DNA of 64,000 nt, taken from contig JACPVR010000001.1 of NCBI GenBank assembly GCA_016197405.1, positions 186,001-250,000 of the forward strand. The letters are read 5' to 3'. Below, in pieces: positions 8,820-17,306 of the stretch. Under the pieces are notes generated by a model. It searched no databases and was not told the DNA's origin. It was given only the letters and a program-made list of their open reading frames with translations. Source of the DNA: Mycobacterium sp. (GTDB taxonomy: Bacteria > Actinomycetota > Actinomycetes > Mycobacteriales > Mycobacteriaceae). The position numbers were made by a program, and so were the translations under genes. Position 1 is the stretch's first letter; the number at the start of each line of letters is the position of its first letter.

Positions 8820-9062
8820 TCAGCCGATACCGGCCAGCTTCTTGCATTTCGCCTCGCCGGCCAGATAACCGGCGATGTCCGGTGACCCGCCGGTCACCGA
8901 GGGGTTGAGCGCGTCGGCATACCCCTCGGTCTGCATACAGGCGACGTAGCGGGCCTGCTTGTCCCTGATCTCCTGGTCTTGATGGCGCGAGTACCAGACC
9001 GAGATCGCCACGGCGACGGCTATCGCCACCATGGCGAACGTCAATCGCCGGCTACGCGTCAC
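8820..9062 (-). CDS. Small single-pass membrane or secreted protein at the end of the proteasome operon
   Basis: 80 residues from GTG 9062. One hydrophobic segment (residues ~8-23, [18 protein letters not shown]) follows a positively charged MTRSRR start, giving an N-in anchor or uncleaved signal. The remaining ~55 residues contain two cysteines ([18 protein letters not shown]). The start overlaps the 3' end of prcA by 11 bp, so it is very likely co-translated with it. No family recognised. The two-cysteine extracytoplasmic layout recalls small mycobacterial secreted proteins but gives no function. Confidence 0.65.
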   Translation of the reverse strand: MTRSRRLTFAMVAIAVAVAISVWYSRHQDQEIRDKQARYVACMQTEGYADALNPSVTGGSPDIAGYLAGEAKCKKLAGIG

Positions 9063-9780
9063 CCGGGGTCAGCTCGCTTTTGGGCAGCAGCGCTTCGAGC
9101 GTCGCGCCGGTGATCCGGCGAAACGCCCGGCGCGGACGGTTGGCGTCGAGGATCGCGACCTCCAACGTGTCGGCACCCAGAACTCGCGGTTCACCATTGG
9201 CGCCACCACCAGCCTGCAACGCGGTCACGGCGATCGACACCGCGTCCTCCAGGCTGGCGTTCTCCGAGTAGGAATCCTTCAAAGCCAGCGATATCGGCTC
9301 GGTGGTGCCACCCATCACGACGAAGTGCGGTTCGTCGGCGATCGACCCGTCATAGGTGATCCGGTACAGCTCAGGAGCTTTCGTCTCGCCGTAATGCGCG
9401 ACCTCGGCGACACACAGCTCGACCTCGTAGGGCTTGGCCTGTTCGGTGAAAATGGTGCCGAGGGTGTTGGCGTAGACATTGGCCAGCTGCCGGCCGGTCA
9501 CATCGCGGCGGTCATAGGCATACCCGCGGGTGTCGGCGAACTGGATTCCACCGCGGCGCAGGTTGTCGAACTCGTTGAAACGGCCGACGGCGGCGAAGCC
9601 CACCCGGTCATACAGTTCGGAGACCTTCTGCAGTGACCGCGACGGGTTCTCCGCGACGAACAGCACACCGCCGGCATACGCCAGCGCGATGACACTGCGG
9701 CCGCGCGAAATACCCTTGCGCGCAAGCTCACTACGCTCACGCATCGCCTGTTCAGGCGAGATGAAATACGGGAAGCTCAT
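9052..9780 (-). CDS. prcA: 20S proteasome alpha subunit PrcA
   Basis: 242 residues forming the outer heptameric rings of the 20S core, which gate substrate entry and bind the Mpa ATPase. The start [20 protein letters not shown] and the [10 protein letters not shown] region match the actinobacterial alpha subunit; there is no propeptide or catalytic Thr, as expected. The ATG overlaps the prcB stop by 4 bp (ATGA), enforcing near-equal synthesis with the beta subunit. Length and order (prcB then prcA) match M. tuberculosis Rv2110c-Rv2109c. It is followed by an overlapping small membrane-protein gene. Confidence 0.97.
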   Translation of the reverse strand: MSFPYFISPEQAMRERSELARKGISRGRSVIALAYAGGVLFVAENPSRSLQKVSELYDRVGFAAVGRFNEFDNLRRGGIQFADTRGYAYDRRDVTGRQLANVYANTLGTIFTEQAKPYEVELCVAEVAHYGETKAPELYRITYDGSIADEPHFVVMGGTTEPISLALKDSYSENASLEDAVSIAVTALQAGGGANGEPRVLGADTLEVAILDANRPRRAFRRITGATLEALLPKSELTPGDA

Positions 9781-10661
9781 TCGTCACCTCGCGGCGCGGC
9801 GTTGACACCAGAATTATCGTCGGGTCCGAAAGTGTCACTGCGCGAGCGGCTTTCGATGACCTCACGGGCCAGCGCGGCGATCCGATCCTCTGGGACATCC
9901 TCGGCACCCTCGGCACCGATGGTGACCGCGGTGGGATAGATACCGCGCACCAGATCGGGACCACCGGTGGCACTGTCGTCGTCGGCGGCGTCGTAGAGCG
10001 CCTCGATGGCGACCCGCAGCGCCGAATCGACGTCGGTGACGCGGCCGTACAGCTTCTTCATCGACGACTTCGCGAAAATCGAGCCCGAGCCGACCGACTG
10101 GAAACCCTCGACCTCGATATTCCAGCCACCGGCGGCGTCGAACGACACGATGCGGCCCGCACCCTGAGGATCGGGATCATCGAGGTCGTAGCCCACCAGC
10201 AACGGCAGCGCCACGAAACCCTGCAACGCGGCACCCAGGTTGCCCCGGACCATGGTGGCCAGCCGGTTGACCTTGCCCTTGAAGCTCAGCGCGACGCCTT
10301 CGAGCTTCTCGTAATGCTCCAGCTCGACGGCGTAGAGCCGGGCGAATTCGACCGCGATCGCCGCGGTACCGGCAATACCGGTGGCCGTGTAGTCGTCGGT
10401 GATCGACACCTTCTGCACGTCGCGGCTGGCGATCATATTGCCCTGGGTGGCCCGGCGGTCGCCCGCGATGAGCACCCCACCGGGGTACTTCAGCGCGACG
10501 ATGGTGGTGCCGTGCGGCAGATCCGCGCCGGAGCCGGTCACCGGAGTGGCTCCCCCAGGCAGCAGATGTGGCGCGTTACGACGCAGCAAGTCGGAGAACG
10601 ACGACTGGTCGAAAGATGGTGCGCTGCTGGTGGCCGAACGTTCCTGCATCGGCCAGGTCAC
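9777..10661 (-). CDS. prcB: 20S proteasome beta subunit PrcB
   Basis: 294 residues from GTG 10661. A propeptide of 51 residues ends in LPHG, and the mature protein starts at catalytic Thr52 ([11 protein letters not shown]), with the expected Asp and Lys region GDRRATQG downstream. Self-cleavage at Gly51-Thr52 frees the N-terminal nucleophile for peptide hydrolysis inside the core particle. GTG overlaps the pup stop (GTGA), and an in-frame ATG four codons later is an alternative start. Part of the dop-pup-prcB-prcA operon. Confidence 0.97.
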   Translation of the reverse strand: MTWPMQERSATSSAPSFDQSSFSDLLRRNAPHLLPGGATPVTGSGADLPHGTTIVALKYPGGVLIAGDRRATQGNMIASRDVQKVSITDDYTATGIAGTAAIAVEFARLYAVELEHYEKLEGVALSFKGKVNRLATMVRGNLGAALQGFVALPLLVGYDLDDPDPQGAGRIVSFDAAGGWNIEVEGFQSVGSGSIFAKSSMKKLYGRVTDVDSALRVAIEALYDAADDDSATGGPDLVRGIYPTAVTIGAEGAEDVPEDRIAALAREVIESRSRSDTFGPDDNSGVNAAPRGDE

Positions 10662-10852
10662 TGGCCGCCCTTTTGGACATAGGCCCGGACGAAGTCTTCG
10701 GCGTTCTCCTCGAGGACGTCGTCGATCTCGTCGAGCAGATCGTCGGTGTCCTCGGTCAGCTTCTCGCGACGCTCCTGGCCGGCTGCCGTGCTGGCTGTCG
10801 CGTCGTCGTCATCGCCGCCGCCACCGCCACGCTTGGTCTGCTCCTGAGCCAT
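10658..10852 (-). CDS. pup: Prokaryotic ubiquitin-like protein Pup
   Basis: 64 residues, highly acidic and largely disordered, ending in Gly-Gly-Gln. The terminal Gln64 must be deamidated to Glu by Dop before PafA can ligate Pup to lysines of target proteins. The central helical region ([20 protein letters not shown]) is the segment that binds the Mpa coiled coil. An AGGAGG ribosome site lies 7-8 bases before ATG 10852. It sits between dop (79 bp upstream) and prcB (4-bp overlap). The GGQ ending places it in the class that depends on Dop. Confidence 0.98.
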   Translation of the reverse strand: MAQEQTKRGGGGGDDDDATASTAAGQERREKLTEDTDDLLDEIDDVLEENAEDFVRAYVQKGGQ

Positions 10853-10931
10853 CGCTGCCTCCTGTGTAACTCGGTTCTGTCAGCCTACCGGTCGGCACAC
10901 GATTTGCCGGGTATAGCCGATCACGTTGACG

Positions 10932-12428
10932 CTAATTTGTGAGCTGCTCCACCAGCTCGGCGGCACTGTGCACCGAGTCCAGCAGTGCCCCGACGTGGGC
11001 TTTGCTGCCCCGCAACGGCTCCAAGGTGGGGATGCGGACCAGCGAGTCGCCGCCCAGGTCGAAGATCACCGAGTCCCAGCTGGCGGCCGCGATATCGGCA
11101 CCGAACCTGCGCAGACACTCACCGCGGAAGTACGCCCGGGTGTCGGTGGGCGGGTTGCTGACGGCATCGAGAACCTGCTGTTCGGTGACGAGCCGCTGCA
11201 TCGAACCGCGGGCCACCAGCCGGTTGTAGAGGCCCTTGTCGAGCCGCACATCGGAATACTGCAGATCGACCAGATGCAGCCGCGGGGCCGACCAGCCCAG
11301 ATTCTCGCGCTGGCGGAACCCCTCCAGCAGGCGCAGTTTGGCGGGCCAGTCCAGCAGGTCCGCGCATTCCATCGGGTCGCGCTCCAGCAGATCGAGCACG
11401 TGCGCCCAGGTCTCGACGACATGGGATGCCCGCGGGTCCGGATCCCGGCTGTCCACCAGCTTGGCCACCCGGTCCAGGTAGATGCGTTGCAACGCAAGGG
11501 CCGTCAGCTCACGCCCGTCGGCCAGCGCCACGGTGGCCCGCAAGGTGGGGTCACGGCTGATGACGTGCACCGCGTGCACCGGCCGAGCCAGCGCGAGATC
11601 GGTGAGGTCGACACCCTCCTCGATGAGGTCGAGCACCAGCGATGCGGTCCCGACCTTGAGGTACGTCGAGGTCTCGGCCAGGTTGGCGTCGCCGATGATG
11701 ACGTGCAGCCTGCGGTACTTGTCGGCGTCGGCGTGCGGCTCGTCGCGGGTGTTGATGATGCCGCGCTTGAGCGTGGTCTCCAGCCCGACCTCGACCTCGA
11801 TGTAATCGGCGCGCTGCGACAGCTGGAAACCCGGATCGTCGCCGGAGGGCCCGATACCGACCCGGCCGGAACCGGTGACCACCTGGCGCGACACCAGGAA
11901 CGGCGTGAAACCGCTGATGACGGCCGAGAACGGGGTCTGACGGCTCATCAGGTAGTTCTCGTGGGTGCCGTAGGAGGCGCCCTTACCGTCGACGTTGTTC
12001 TTGTAGAGCTGCAGCTTGGCGGCACCGGGCACCGAGGCGACATGGCGCGCCGCGGCCTCCATGACGCGTTCGCCGGCCTTGTCCCAGATCACCGCGTCCA
12101 TCGGGTCGGTGACCTCGGGTGCGGAGTACTCCGGGTGCGCATGGTCGACGTAGAGCCGCGCCCCGTTGGTGAGGATCATGTTGGCCGCGCCGACCTCGTC
12201 GGCGTCGACTATCGGTGGTGGCCCGGTCGATCGGCTCAGATCGAATCCGCGGGCATCCCGCAGCGGCGACTCCACCTCGTAATCCCACCGGGTCCGTTTG
12301 GCCCGCTGGATACCCGCTGCCGCCGCGTAGGCCAGCACCGCCTGAGTCGAGGTCAGAATCGGATTCGCGGTCGGGTCGGACGGCGAGGAGATGCCGTATT
12401 CGACCTCGGTACCGATGATCCGTTGCAT
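10932..12428 (-). CDS. dop: Pup deamidase/depupylase Dop
   Basis: 498 residues from ATG 12428, starting [13 protein letters not shown] as is typical. Glutamine-synthetase-like fold; the catalytic Asp95 lies in [12 protein letters not shown], and the metal/ATP-binding Glu residues are in the first strand (GTEVEYG). Dop converts Pup-GGQ to Pup-GGE and also removes Pup from conjugates. The reading frame stays open upstream to 12788, but those 120 codons translate the tandem repeat at 12441-12537 and are not protein-like, so the canonical start is used. First gene of the proteasome operon on the minus strand; the ligase PafA is not in this window. Confidence 0.96.
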   Translation of the reverse strand: MQRIIGTEVEYGISSPSDPTANPILTSTQAVLAYAAAAGIQRAKRTRWDYEVESPLRDARGFDLSRSTGPPPIVDADEVGAANMILTNGARLYVDHAHPEYSAPEVTDPMDAVIWDKAGERVMEAAARHVASVPGAAKLQLYKNNVDGKGASYGTHENYLMSRQTPFSAVISGFTPFLVSRQVVTGSGRVGIGPSGDDPGFQLSQRADYIEVEVGLETTLKRGIINTRDEPHADADKYRRLHVIIGDANLAETSTYLKVGTASLVLDLIEEGVDLTDLALARPVHAVHVISRDPTLRATVALADGRELTALALQRIYLDRVAKLVDSRDPDPRASHVVETWAHVLDLLERDPMECADLLDWPAKLRLLEGFRQRENLGWSAPRLHLVDLQYSDVRLDKGLYNRLVARGSMQRLVTEQQVLDAVSNPPTDTRAYFRGECLRRFGADIAAASWDSVIFDLGGDSLVRIPTLEPLRGSKAHVGALLDSVHSAAELVEQLTN

Positions 12429-12440
12429 GCGCCCAACAGT

Positions 12441-12537
12441 AGCGAGTCGACGACGCGCCGAGGGACGAGGGGCGAAGGAGCGAGCGATATCTGACCGAGC
12501 GAGTCGACGACGCGCCGAGGGACGAGGGGCGAAGGAG
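12441..12537. repeat. Direct repeat, two 40-bp copies 57 bp apart, upstream of dop
   Basis: Copies at 12441-12480 and 12498-12537 are identical by eye over 40 bases (beginning AGCGAGTCGACGACGCGCCG). They lie in the 181-base gap between the divergent starts of dop and the amidohydrolase. When read in the dop frame they produce the repeated peptide [13 protein letters not shown], which explains the false N-terminal extension of dop. The unit is not palindromic. It looks like a dispersed intergenic repeat element, or it may affect transcription of both genes. Confidence 0.85.
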
Positions 12538-12609
12538 TCGGGGATTTGACGCCCGCGGCGGCGTGGGTGGTTGCGCTGCCGCCGGACACTTGGTGGAGTG
12601 AGCGGCACC

Positions 12610-13845
12610 ATGACGGGCTTTGTGCTGCACAACGCGACACTCATCGACGGCACCGGCGCCGAACCGGTCCCCGCTGCGGTGGTCGTCGTCGACGGCGGAC
12701 ACATCGCCTGGGCCGGCCCCGAGAACACCGCGGGCGCGGCCGATATCCCGTCCTCCGCGGCCCGGATCGACCTCGGCGGCAACACCATCTGCCCCGGCTT
12801 CTTCGACTGCCATGTGCACTTCGGTCTGCCCGGCCCGAACGGCAGCGTGCTGGAACGTGCGCTGCGTCCGCCGTCCTACGCCTACTTCCAGTTGTTGGAG
12901 CGGTTGCGGGTCACCCTGCACAACGGTGTGACGACCGCGCGCGACCTGATGGGTATCGACGCCGGGGTGCGTGCGGCCGTCGCCGACGGCCTGATCGACG
13001 GGCCGCGGCTGCTGGTCGCGATCGACATGCTCAGCCAGACCTCGGGGCATGCCGATTTCCACCTGCCCTCCGGTATCGATCTGACCCCTCTGGTCGGCGG
13101 GTCACTCGTCGACAGCGTCGACGCGGCGCGCACCCGTACCCGTGAACTGATCCGGGCGGGCGCCGACGTCATCAAGGTGGCCTCCAGCGGCGGGGTGTCC
13201 TCCCCCAACGACGATCCGTCCTGGCTGGGCATGCGGCGCGAGATGATCGCCGCGATCGTCGAGGAAGGCCGCAACTACGGCGGCCGGCCGGTGGCGGCAC
13301 ACGCCATCGGTCATGCCGGCATCAGCGCCGCGGTGCAGGCCGGTGTGCACAGCATCGAGCACGGCTACGAACTCGACGACGAACTGCGCCGGCAGATGGT
13401 CGCGCAGGGCACGTTCCTGGTGCCGACCTTGCTGGAGACCATGAAACCGGTGACGGCGTCACCGCAGGGCGCCGCCAAGAGCGCGAAATGGCATGAGATG
13501 GCGCATGAGTCGATCCGCGCCTCGGCCGCCGCCGGCATCAAGATCGCCACCGGCACCGACGCCGGTCTGGGGCCGGCGCACGGCACCAACCTCGCCGAAC
13601 TCGGTCTGCTGGTGAAGTTCGGCGGGCTGACACCCGCGCAGGCCATCGTCGCCGCCACCGCGACATCTGCCGAATTGTGCGGTGTGGCAGATATTCTGGG
13701 CACCGTGACGGCCGGCAAGATCGCCGATCTGGTGGTCGTTCGCGGTGATCCGCTCGCCGATATCGACAGCCTCGGGGACCCGGCCAACATCGTGATGGTC
13801 GTCAAGGACGGCCGCACGGTGGGCAATCGCGGCGGCTTCGGATGA
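12610..13845 (+). CDS. Amidohydrolase (imidazolonepropionase/prolidase-like metal-dependent hydrolase)
   Basis: 411 residues in the amidohydrolase-1 superfamily. Motifs in order: CHVHFG (first metal pair), KVASSGG (position of the bridging lysine), AHAIGHAG and SIEHGYEL (two further His), and [14 protein letters not shown] (metal Asp). Such enzymes hydrolyse cyclic amides or dipeptide-like substrates. ATG 12610 is preferred; GTG 12598 in the same frame is possible. It is divergent from dop and overlaps the following membrane protein by ATGA, so the two form a transcription unit. Substrate is unknown. Confidence 0.85.
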   Translation: MTGFVLHNATLIDGTGAEPVPAAVVVVDGGHIAWAGPENTAGAADIPSSAARIDLGGNTICPGFFDCHVHFGLPGPNGSVLERALRPPSYAYFQLLERLRVTLHNGVTTARDLMGIDAGVRAAVADGLIDGPRLLVAIDMLSQTSGHADFHLPSGIDLTPLVGGSLVDSVDAARTRTRELIRAGADVIKVASSGGVSSPNDDPSWLGMRREMIAAIVEEGRNYGGRPVAAHAIGHAGISAAVQAGVHSIEHGYELDDELRRQMVAQGTFLVPTLLETMKPVTASPQGAAKSAKWHEMAHESIRASAAAGIKIATGTDAGLGPAHGTNLAELGLLVKFGGLTPAQAIVAATATSAELCGVADILGTVTAGKIADLVVVRGDPLADIDSLGDPANIVMVVKDGRTVGNRGGFG

Positions 13846-14990
13846 CGACCGTCGACCGCAGCGCGCGGCTGGCCGCCGAGCAGTGGTTCCTGCGCAGCGG
13901 GCTGCCCGCGGTGCTGCGGCCCGGCGTGCTGGTCCGGCGGGTGTGGCCGCGCTCGGCGCCTGCGCTGGCCGCCTATGCGGTGGTGATGATGTCCTCGGTT
14001 CTGATCGTCGTGGTGACCGGTAAGACCACCATCGACATCGAGGGTGCGCCGACGCGCGGAGAATGGTTCGTACTGGCGATCATCGTGCTGGTTCTGCCTG
14101 CCGCGGCGCTGGCGGGTTGGCTGGTGTCGCGCATCGGCTCGCTGCGCGCACGCTCCACCGCGTCGGCGGTATCGCTGGCGGTGGTGATCGCCGGCGGGTT
14201 CGCCGGCGGCCCGACACCGCGGCTCTACCTCGACCTGCTGATCGAAGCGATCGTCATCGCGACCATATTCCTGTGCACCGCAACGGGAGCCGGTTCGATC
14301 CTGGGGTGGGGCGTGCGGATGACGATGGCCAACCTGAGCCAGACCGGGCAGCTGTTCGTGCGTGCCCTGCCCGTCGTACTGCTGACGGTGCTGGTGTTCT
14401 TCAACACCTACGTCTGGCTGATGGCCGATATCGTCAGCCGCGTCAGGATGTGGCTGGCGGTGGGTTTCATGTTCCTGATCGCCGCGGCGTTCCTGACGTC
14501 GAGCACATTGGATCGGGTCCGGCCGATGCTGCGGGTGGAAGCCAAATCCGAAGAGGACGACGCCCGGCTGGTGGGCACGCCGTTCGAAGACTTGCCGGAC
14601 CGCCCGCAGCGCGTACCGCTCTCTCGTGGCGAACGCCTCAACGTGGCTTTCGTGCTTGCGTTTTCACAGATCGTGCAGGTCTTCGCGGTCGCGTTGTCGA
14701 CGGCGGTGATCTTCTTCGTCCTGGGCCTGATCCTGCTCACCCCGCGTCTGCTGGATGCGTGGACACGCGGCGGATCCTCCGACGGCCAATTCCTGGGTAT
14801 GACCCTGCCGGTCCCGCAGTCACTGATCCAGATCACCATGTTCCTGGGTGCGCTGACATTCATGTATGTCTCGGCGCGCGCCGTCAGCGACAAGGAGAAC
14901 CGGACGTTGTTCCTCGACCCGCTGATCGACGACCTGCGGCTGGCACTGGTTGCGCGGGACCGGTATCGGACGTCGACCGTGGCGAAATGA
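13842..14990 (+). CDS. Conserved mycobacterial integral membrane protein (Rv2113-like)
   Basis: 382 residues with about six hydrophobic segments in the first ~220 residues, a charged soluble stretch (~225-270) and two more hydrophobic segments before a polar tail. Two conserved-looking blocks, RVPLSRGERLNVAF and LFLDPLIDDLRLALVARDRY, reappear in the protein at 15629-16804, showing the two are paralogs (similar length, similar WFLRSGLPAVLRPG start). ATG overlaps the amidohydrolase stop. Its position between dop and mpa matches Rv2113 of M. tuberculosis, as I recall. No known family function; a transporter or a membrane scaffold are both possible. Confidence 0.75.
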   Translation: MTTVDRSARLAAEQWFLRSGLPAVLRPGVLVRRVWPRSAPALAAYAVVMMSSVLIVVVTGKTTIDIEGAPTRGEWFVLAIIVLVLPAAALAGWLVSRIGSLRARSTASAVSLAVVIAGGFAGGPTPRLYLDLLIEAIVIATIFLCTATGAGSILGWGVRMTMANLSQTGQLFVRALPVVLLTVLVFFNTYVWLMADIVSRVRMWLAVGFMFLIAAAFLTSSTLDRVRPMLRVEAKSEEDDARLVGTPFEDLPDRPQRVPLSRGERLNVAFVLAFSQIVQVFAVALSTAVIFFVLGLILLTPRLLDAWTRGGSSDGQFLGMTLPVPQSLIQITMFLGALTFMYVSARAVSDKENRTLFLDPLIDDLRLALVARDRYRTSTVAK

Positions 14991-14992
14991 GC

Positions 14993-15018
14993 TAGATTCT
15001 GTCCTCGTGAAAGGAGGC
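14993..15018 (+). promoter_or_regulatory. Candidate -10 and strong ribosome-binding site for the 15023 gene
   Basis: TAGATT (14993-14998, fits TANNNT) starts right after the preceding stop codon, and AAAGGAGG (15011-15018) ends 4 bases before the GTG start at 15023. The ribosome site is a near-perfect anti-16S match, unusual beside neighbours that rely on 4-bp overlaps, so this gene may be made at a higher level and from its own promoter. Confidence 0.5.
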
Positions 15019-15022
15019 TGCC

Positions 15023-15628
15023 GTGGCCGACGACCTGCGCGGTAAGCGTTATGGCGAGGTCCTGCTGGTGCACAGCACGCCGGACGGACCAGTAGCAACC
15101 GTTTACAACACCTTTCCGCTCAACGACTGCCCGGCCGACCTCTGGTCGAAACTCGACGCCACCGAGCTGGCCACCGAGAACGGTGCCGTCGCGGCAATAC
15201 TCAACGGTCCCCGGTACTGGCTGATGGACAGCATCGAGAAGCCCGGCGGCGACACACTCGAGCGCCGGACATTCGGTGGTATCGAGATGCTGCGGCAGGC
15301 CACCGTCGCGGTCACATCGATGAATCCGCAGCCCTACCACGCCAATGCCGTTGACCGACGGGCGGTTTTCGTCTTCGCCGCCGGGCGACCGGTTTTCGAG
15401 CTGGTCGATCCGCAGGGCCGACGCTGGGTCATGCAATCGTGGAGCCAGACCACCGACCCGGCGCTGTCGTACGAGGATCTCCCCGCGCTGGCGGGCCGGC
15501 TGACGCCACCGGCCGGCTGGTCCTACCAGACCCGTACGCCGGCAGCCGATCTGCGCGTCGACACCAGCACCACGGTCGCCCAGGTGCTGCAGGACAATCT
15601 CGCCAACACCTATTCACTACAGGCCTGA
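15023..15628 (+). CDS. Conserved soluble protein of unknown function (Rv2114-like)
   Basis: 201 residues, no signal peptide or membrane segment. The sequence is a compact alpha/beta protein with conserved-looking blocks TVYNTFPLNDCP, AAILNGPRYWLMD and DPQGRRWVMQSWSQTTDP, ending in a helical TVAQVLQDNLANTYSLQA. No catalytic motif recognised. GTG 15023 is supported by the strong AAAGGAGG upstream. Lies between two paralogous membrane proteins, and its stop abuts the next GTG directly (15628/15629). In M. tuberculosis the equivalent position is Rv2114. It may be the cytosolic or ligand-binding partner of the membrane pair. Confidence 0.75.
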   Translation: MADDLRGKRYGEVLLVHSTPDGPVATVYNTFPLNDCPADLWSKLDATELATENGAVAAILNGPRYWLMDSIEKPGGDTLERRTFGGIEMLRQATVAVTSMNPQPYHANAVDRRAVFVFAAGRPVFELVDPQGRRWVMQSWSQTTDPALSYEDLPALAGRLTPPAGWSYQTRTPAADLRVDTSTTVAQVLQDNLANTYSLQA

Positions 15629-16804
15629 GTGTCCGACCTGCGGCGCATCCACGAATGGTTCCTGCACCGCGGGCTGCCGCTGGTGCTGGGCCGGCGGGTC
15701 CGCTCGCGCCGGCTCGTCGAACGCTCGGCCCCGATGGTCGCCGGTGTCGGCGCCCTGACGGCACTGACGATGCTGCTGGCCGATCTGACCGGAGAGCAAC
15801 CGAACTACGGCTACATCCTGCGGCTCGCGGTCATCACCGGTGTGTTGGTGGTGGCACCGTTCGCGCTGGAGATCCTGCACCGCATCGGCACCACGGCCTC
15901 GGAGGCCGGACGGCGCTCGGCGGCGCTGTTGGTGATGGCGATCTTCGTGGTGGTGATGCCGGTGACGGTATCCGGCTGGTCGGGCGCGGCGCTGGCCGAG
16001 GCGCCTGCCTTCCTGGTGGTGTCACTGCTGGCGGTCTGGTTCACCTACCTCGGATTCGGCTCGATCCTGTTGTGGGCGTTCCGGTTCGCCTGGATCCAGC
16101 TGGGCGCGCTGGGAACCCTGATGAGCCGGGCGCTTCCGTTGTTGATGCTGACGGTGGTCGTCTATTTCACCGGTGAGCTGTGGCAGCTCGCCGCCCGGAT
16201 GACACGGCAAAGACTCTGGCAGACAATCGGATTCCTCGCGCTGGTGGCGATCGTCTTCATGGTGACCACCATTCGCGACGAAGTCCGTGCGCTTCGCGAG
16301 GATCGCTCCGAACAATCGGATCCGGCAGCACTGCTGGCCGGTACGCCACTGCAGCCTGTTCCCGGGCACCAACCCGCCCGCACACCGTTGTCGCGCGCCG
16401 AACAGGCCAATGTGGTCGCCGTCATGGTGGTGGCACAGGCGATCCAGGTGGTCCTTTTCACCGCAGGCCTTTTCGCGTTCTTCCTGGCGCTGGGCATCAT
16501 CGCCATCCCCGACGACGTGACGGTCTTGTGGTCCGCCGAGCAGACCTGCGATGTCGGCCAACCACCTTGTGCGGGAACATGGTTCGGTATCCACATTCCG
16601 ATACCGCAGACCGTGGTGCACACCTCGCTGTTCGTCGCGGTGCTCTCGGGGCTGTATTTCACCGTCAGCACCAGCGTCGACCCGTTGTACCGGCAACGAT
16701 TCTTCGACCCGCTGATCGCCGATGTCGCGGTGAGCCTGGCCGGCCGCGACGCCTACCTGGAACTGAGACAAACTGCCGAAAGTGAGCCGACGGCATCGGC
16801 GTGA
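15629..16804 (+). CDS. Integral membrane protein, paralog of the 13842 gene product
   Basis: 391 residues from GTG 15629, which immediately follows the TGA of the preceding gene. Same architecture as its paralog: WFLHRGLPLVLG start, about six hydrophobic segments, charged loop, RTPLSRAEQANVVAV, a further hydrophobic pair and RFFDPLIADVAVSLAGRDAY near the C-terminus. It differs by a Cys-containing insertion (EQTCDVGQPPCAGTW), probably extracytoplasmic, which could form a disulfide. Tandem duplication around a soluble gene suggests a hetero-oligomeric membrane complex. Function unknown. Confidence 0.75.
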   Translation: MSDLRRIHEWFLHRGLPLVLGRRVRSRRLVERSAPMVAGVGALTALTMLLADLTGEQPNYGYILRLAVITGVLVVAPFALEILHRIGTTASEAGRRSAALLVMAIFVVVMPVTVSGWSGAALAEAPAFLVVSLLAVWFTYLGFGSILLWAFRFAWIQLGALGTLMSRALPLLMLTVVVYFTGELWQLAARMTRQRLWQTIGFLALVAIVFMVTTIRDEVRALREDRSEQSDPAALLAGTPLQPVPGHQPARTPLSRAEQANVVAVMVVAQAIQVVLFTAGLFAFFLALGIIAIPDDVTVLWSAEQTCDVGQPPCAGTWFGIHIPIPQTVVHTSLFVAVLSGLYFTVSTSVDPLYRQRFFDPLIADVAVSLAGRDAYLELRQTAESEPTASA

Positions 16805-17012
16805 AAATATGGCGCTGACGTGCGATTTCGGGTGTGCGCGGGACCGCAGGCAGCCGCGCGTTAGTTGACAACGCAATGATCGCACCGGCAGCGCCAAAGT
16901 ATTTGCTGCGGCACCCGACCGGCCGGTTCTACACTGCCGAAACGTCACCACTGCCGGGGCGAGAGCCGGCAGTTGCGGCGCGCTAATTGCCGCTCCCCCA
17001 AAGGAATCCGCC

Positions 17013-17300
17013 ATGAAGAAATTTCTCGCTCCCGCGGTCGGTGCGATATTCGTCTACGGCATGGCATTTGCCTCACCGGCCTACGCCGACGAGGGCTCGT
17101 ACTACGACGCACTCACCACGGGTGGCATCGTCGCAGACGATGCCGCGCTGAAACTCGGTTACGCCATCTGCAACGAGATCGCCGCGGGGGTGCCCGAAGG
17201 CACCACCGTGGTGGAGATCTACCAGAACACCGGCAACGACATCACCGCGGCGCACGCCCAGGTGCTCTACGACGCCGCCGCGGCGTTCCTCTGCGAATAA
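17013..17300 (+). CDS. Secreted DUF732-family protein
   Basis: 95 residues with a clear Sec signal peptide (MKKFLAPAVGAIFVYGMAFA, cleavage expected after AYA at ~residue 25). The mature part has the DUF732 pattern: a helical ~70-residue domain with two cysteines (AICNEIAAG and the final FLCE) that can form a disulfide. AAAGGAATCC lies upstream of the ATG as a ribosome site. It is transcribed toward mpa, with 6 bases between the two stop codons. The preceding gap 16805-17012 holds no recognisable gene. The family is common in mycobacteria and without assigned activity. Confidence 0.85.
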   Translation: MKKFLAPAVGAIFVYGMAFASPAYADEGSYYDALTTGGIVADDAALKLGYAICNEIAAGVPEGTTVVEIYQNTGNDITAAHAQVLYDAAAAFLCE

Positions 17301-17306
17301 CCGGCG

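Noticed and set aside
12429..12788. N-terminal extension of dop by 120 codons
   Set aside because: It translates the 40-bp repeats into a repeated basic peptide; family members start [12 protein letters not shown], matching ATG 12428.
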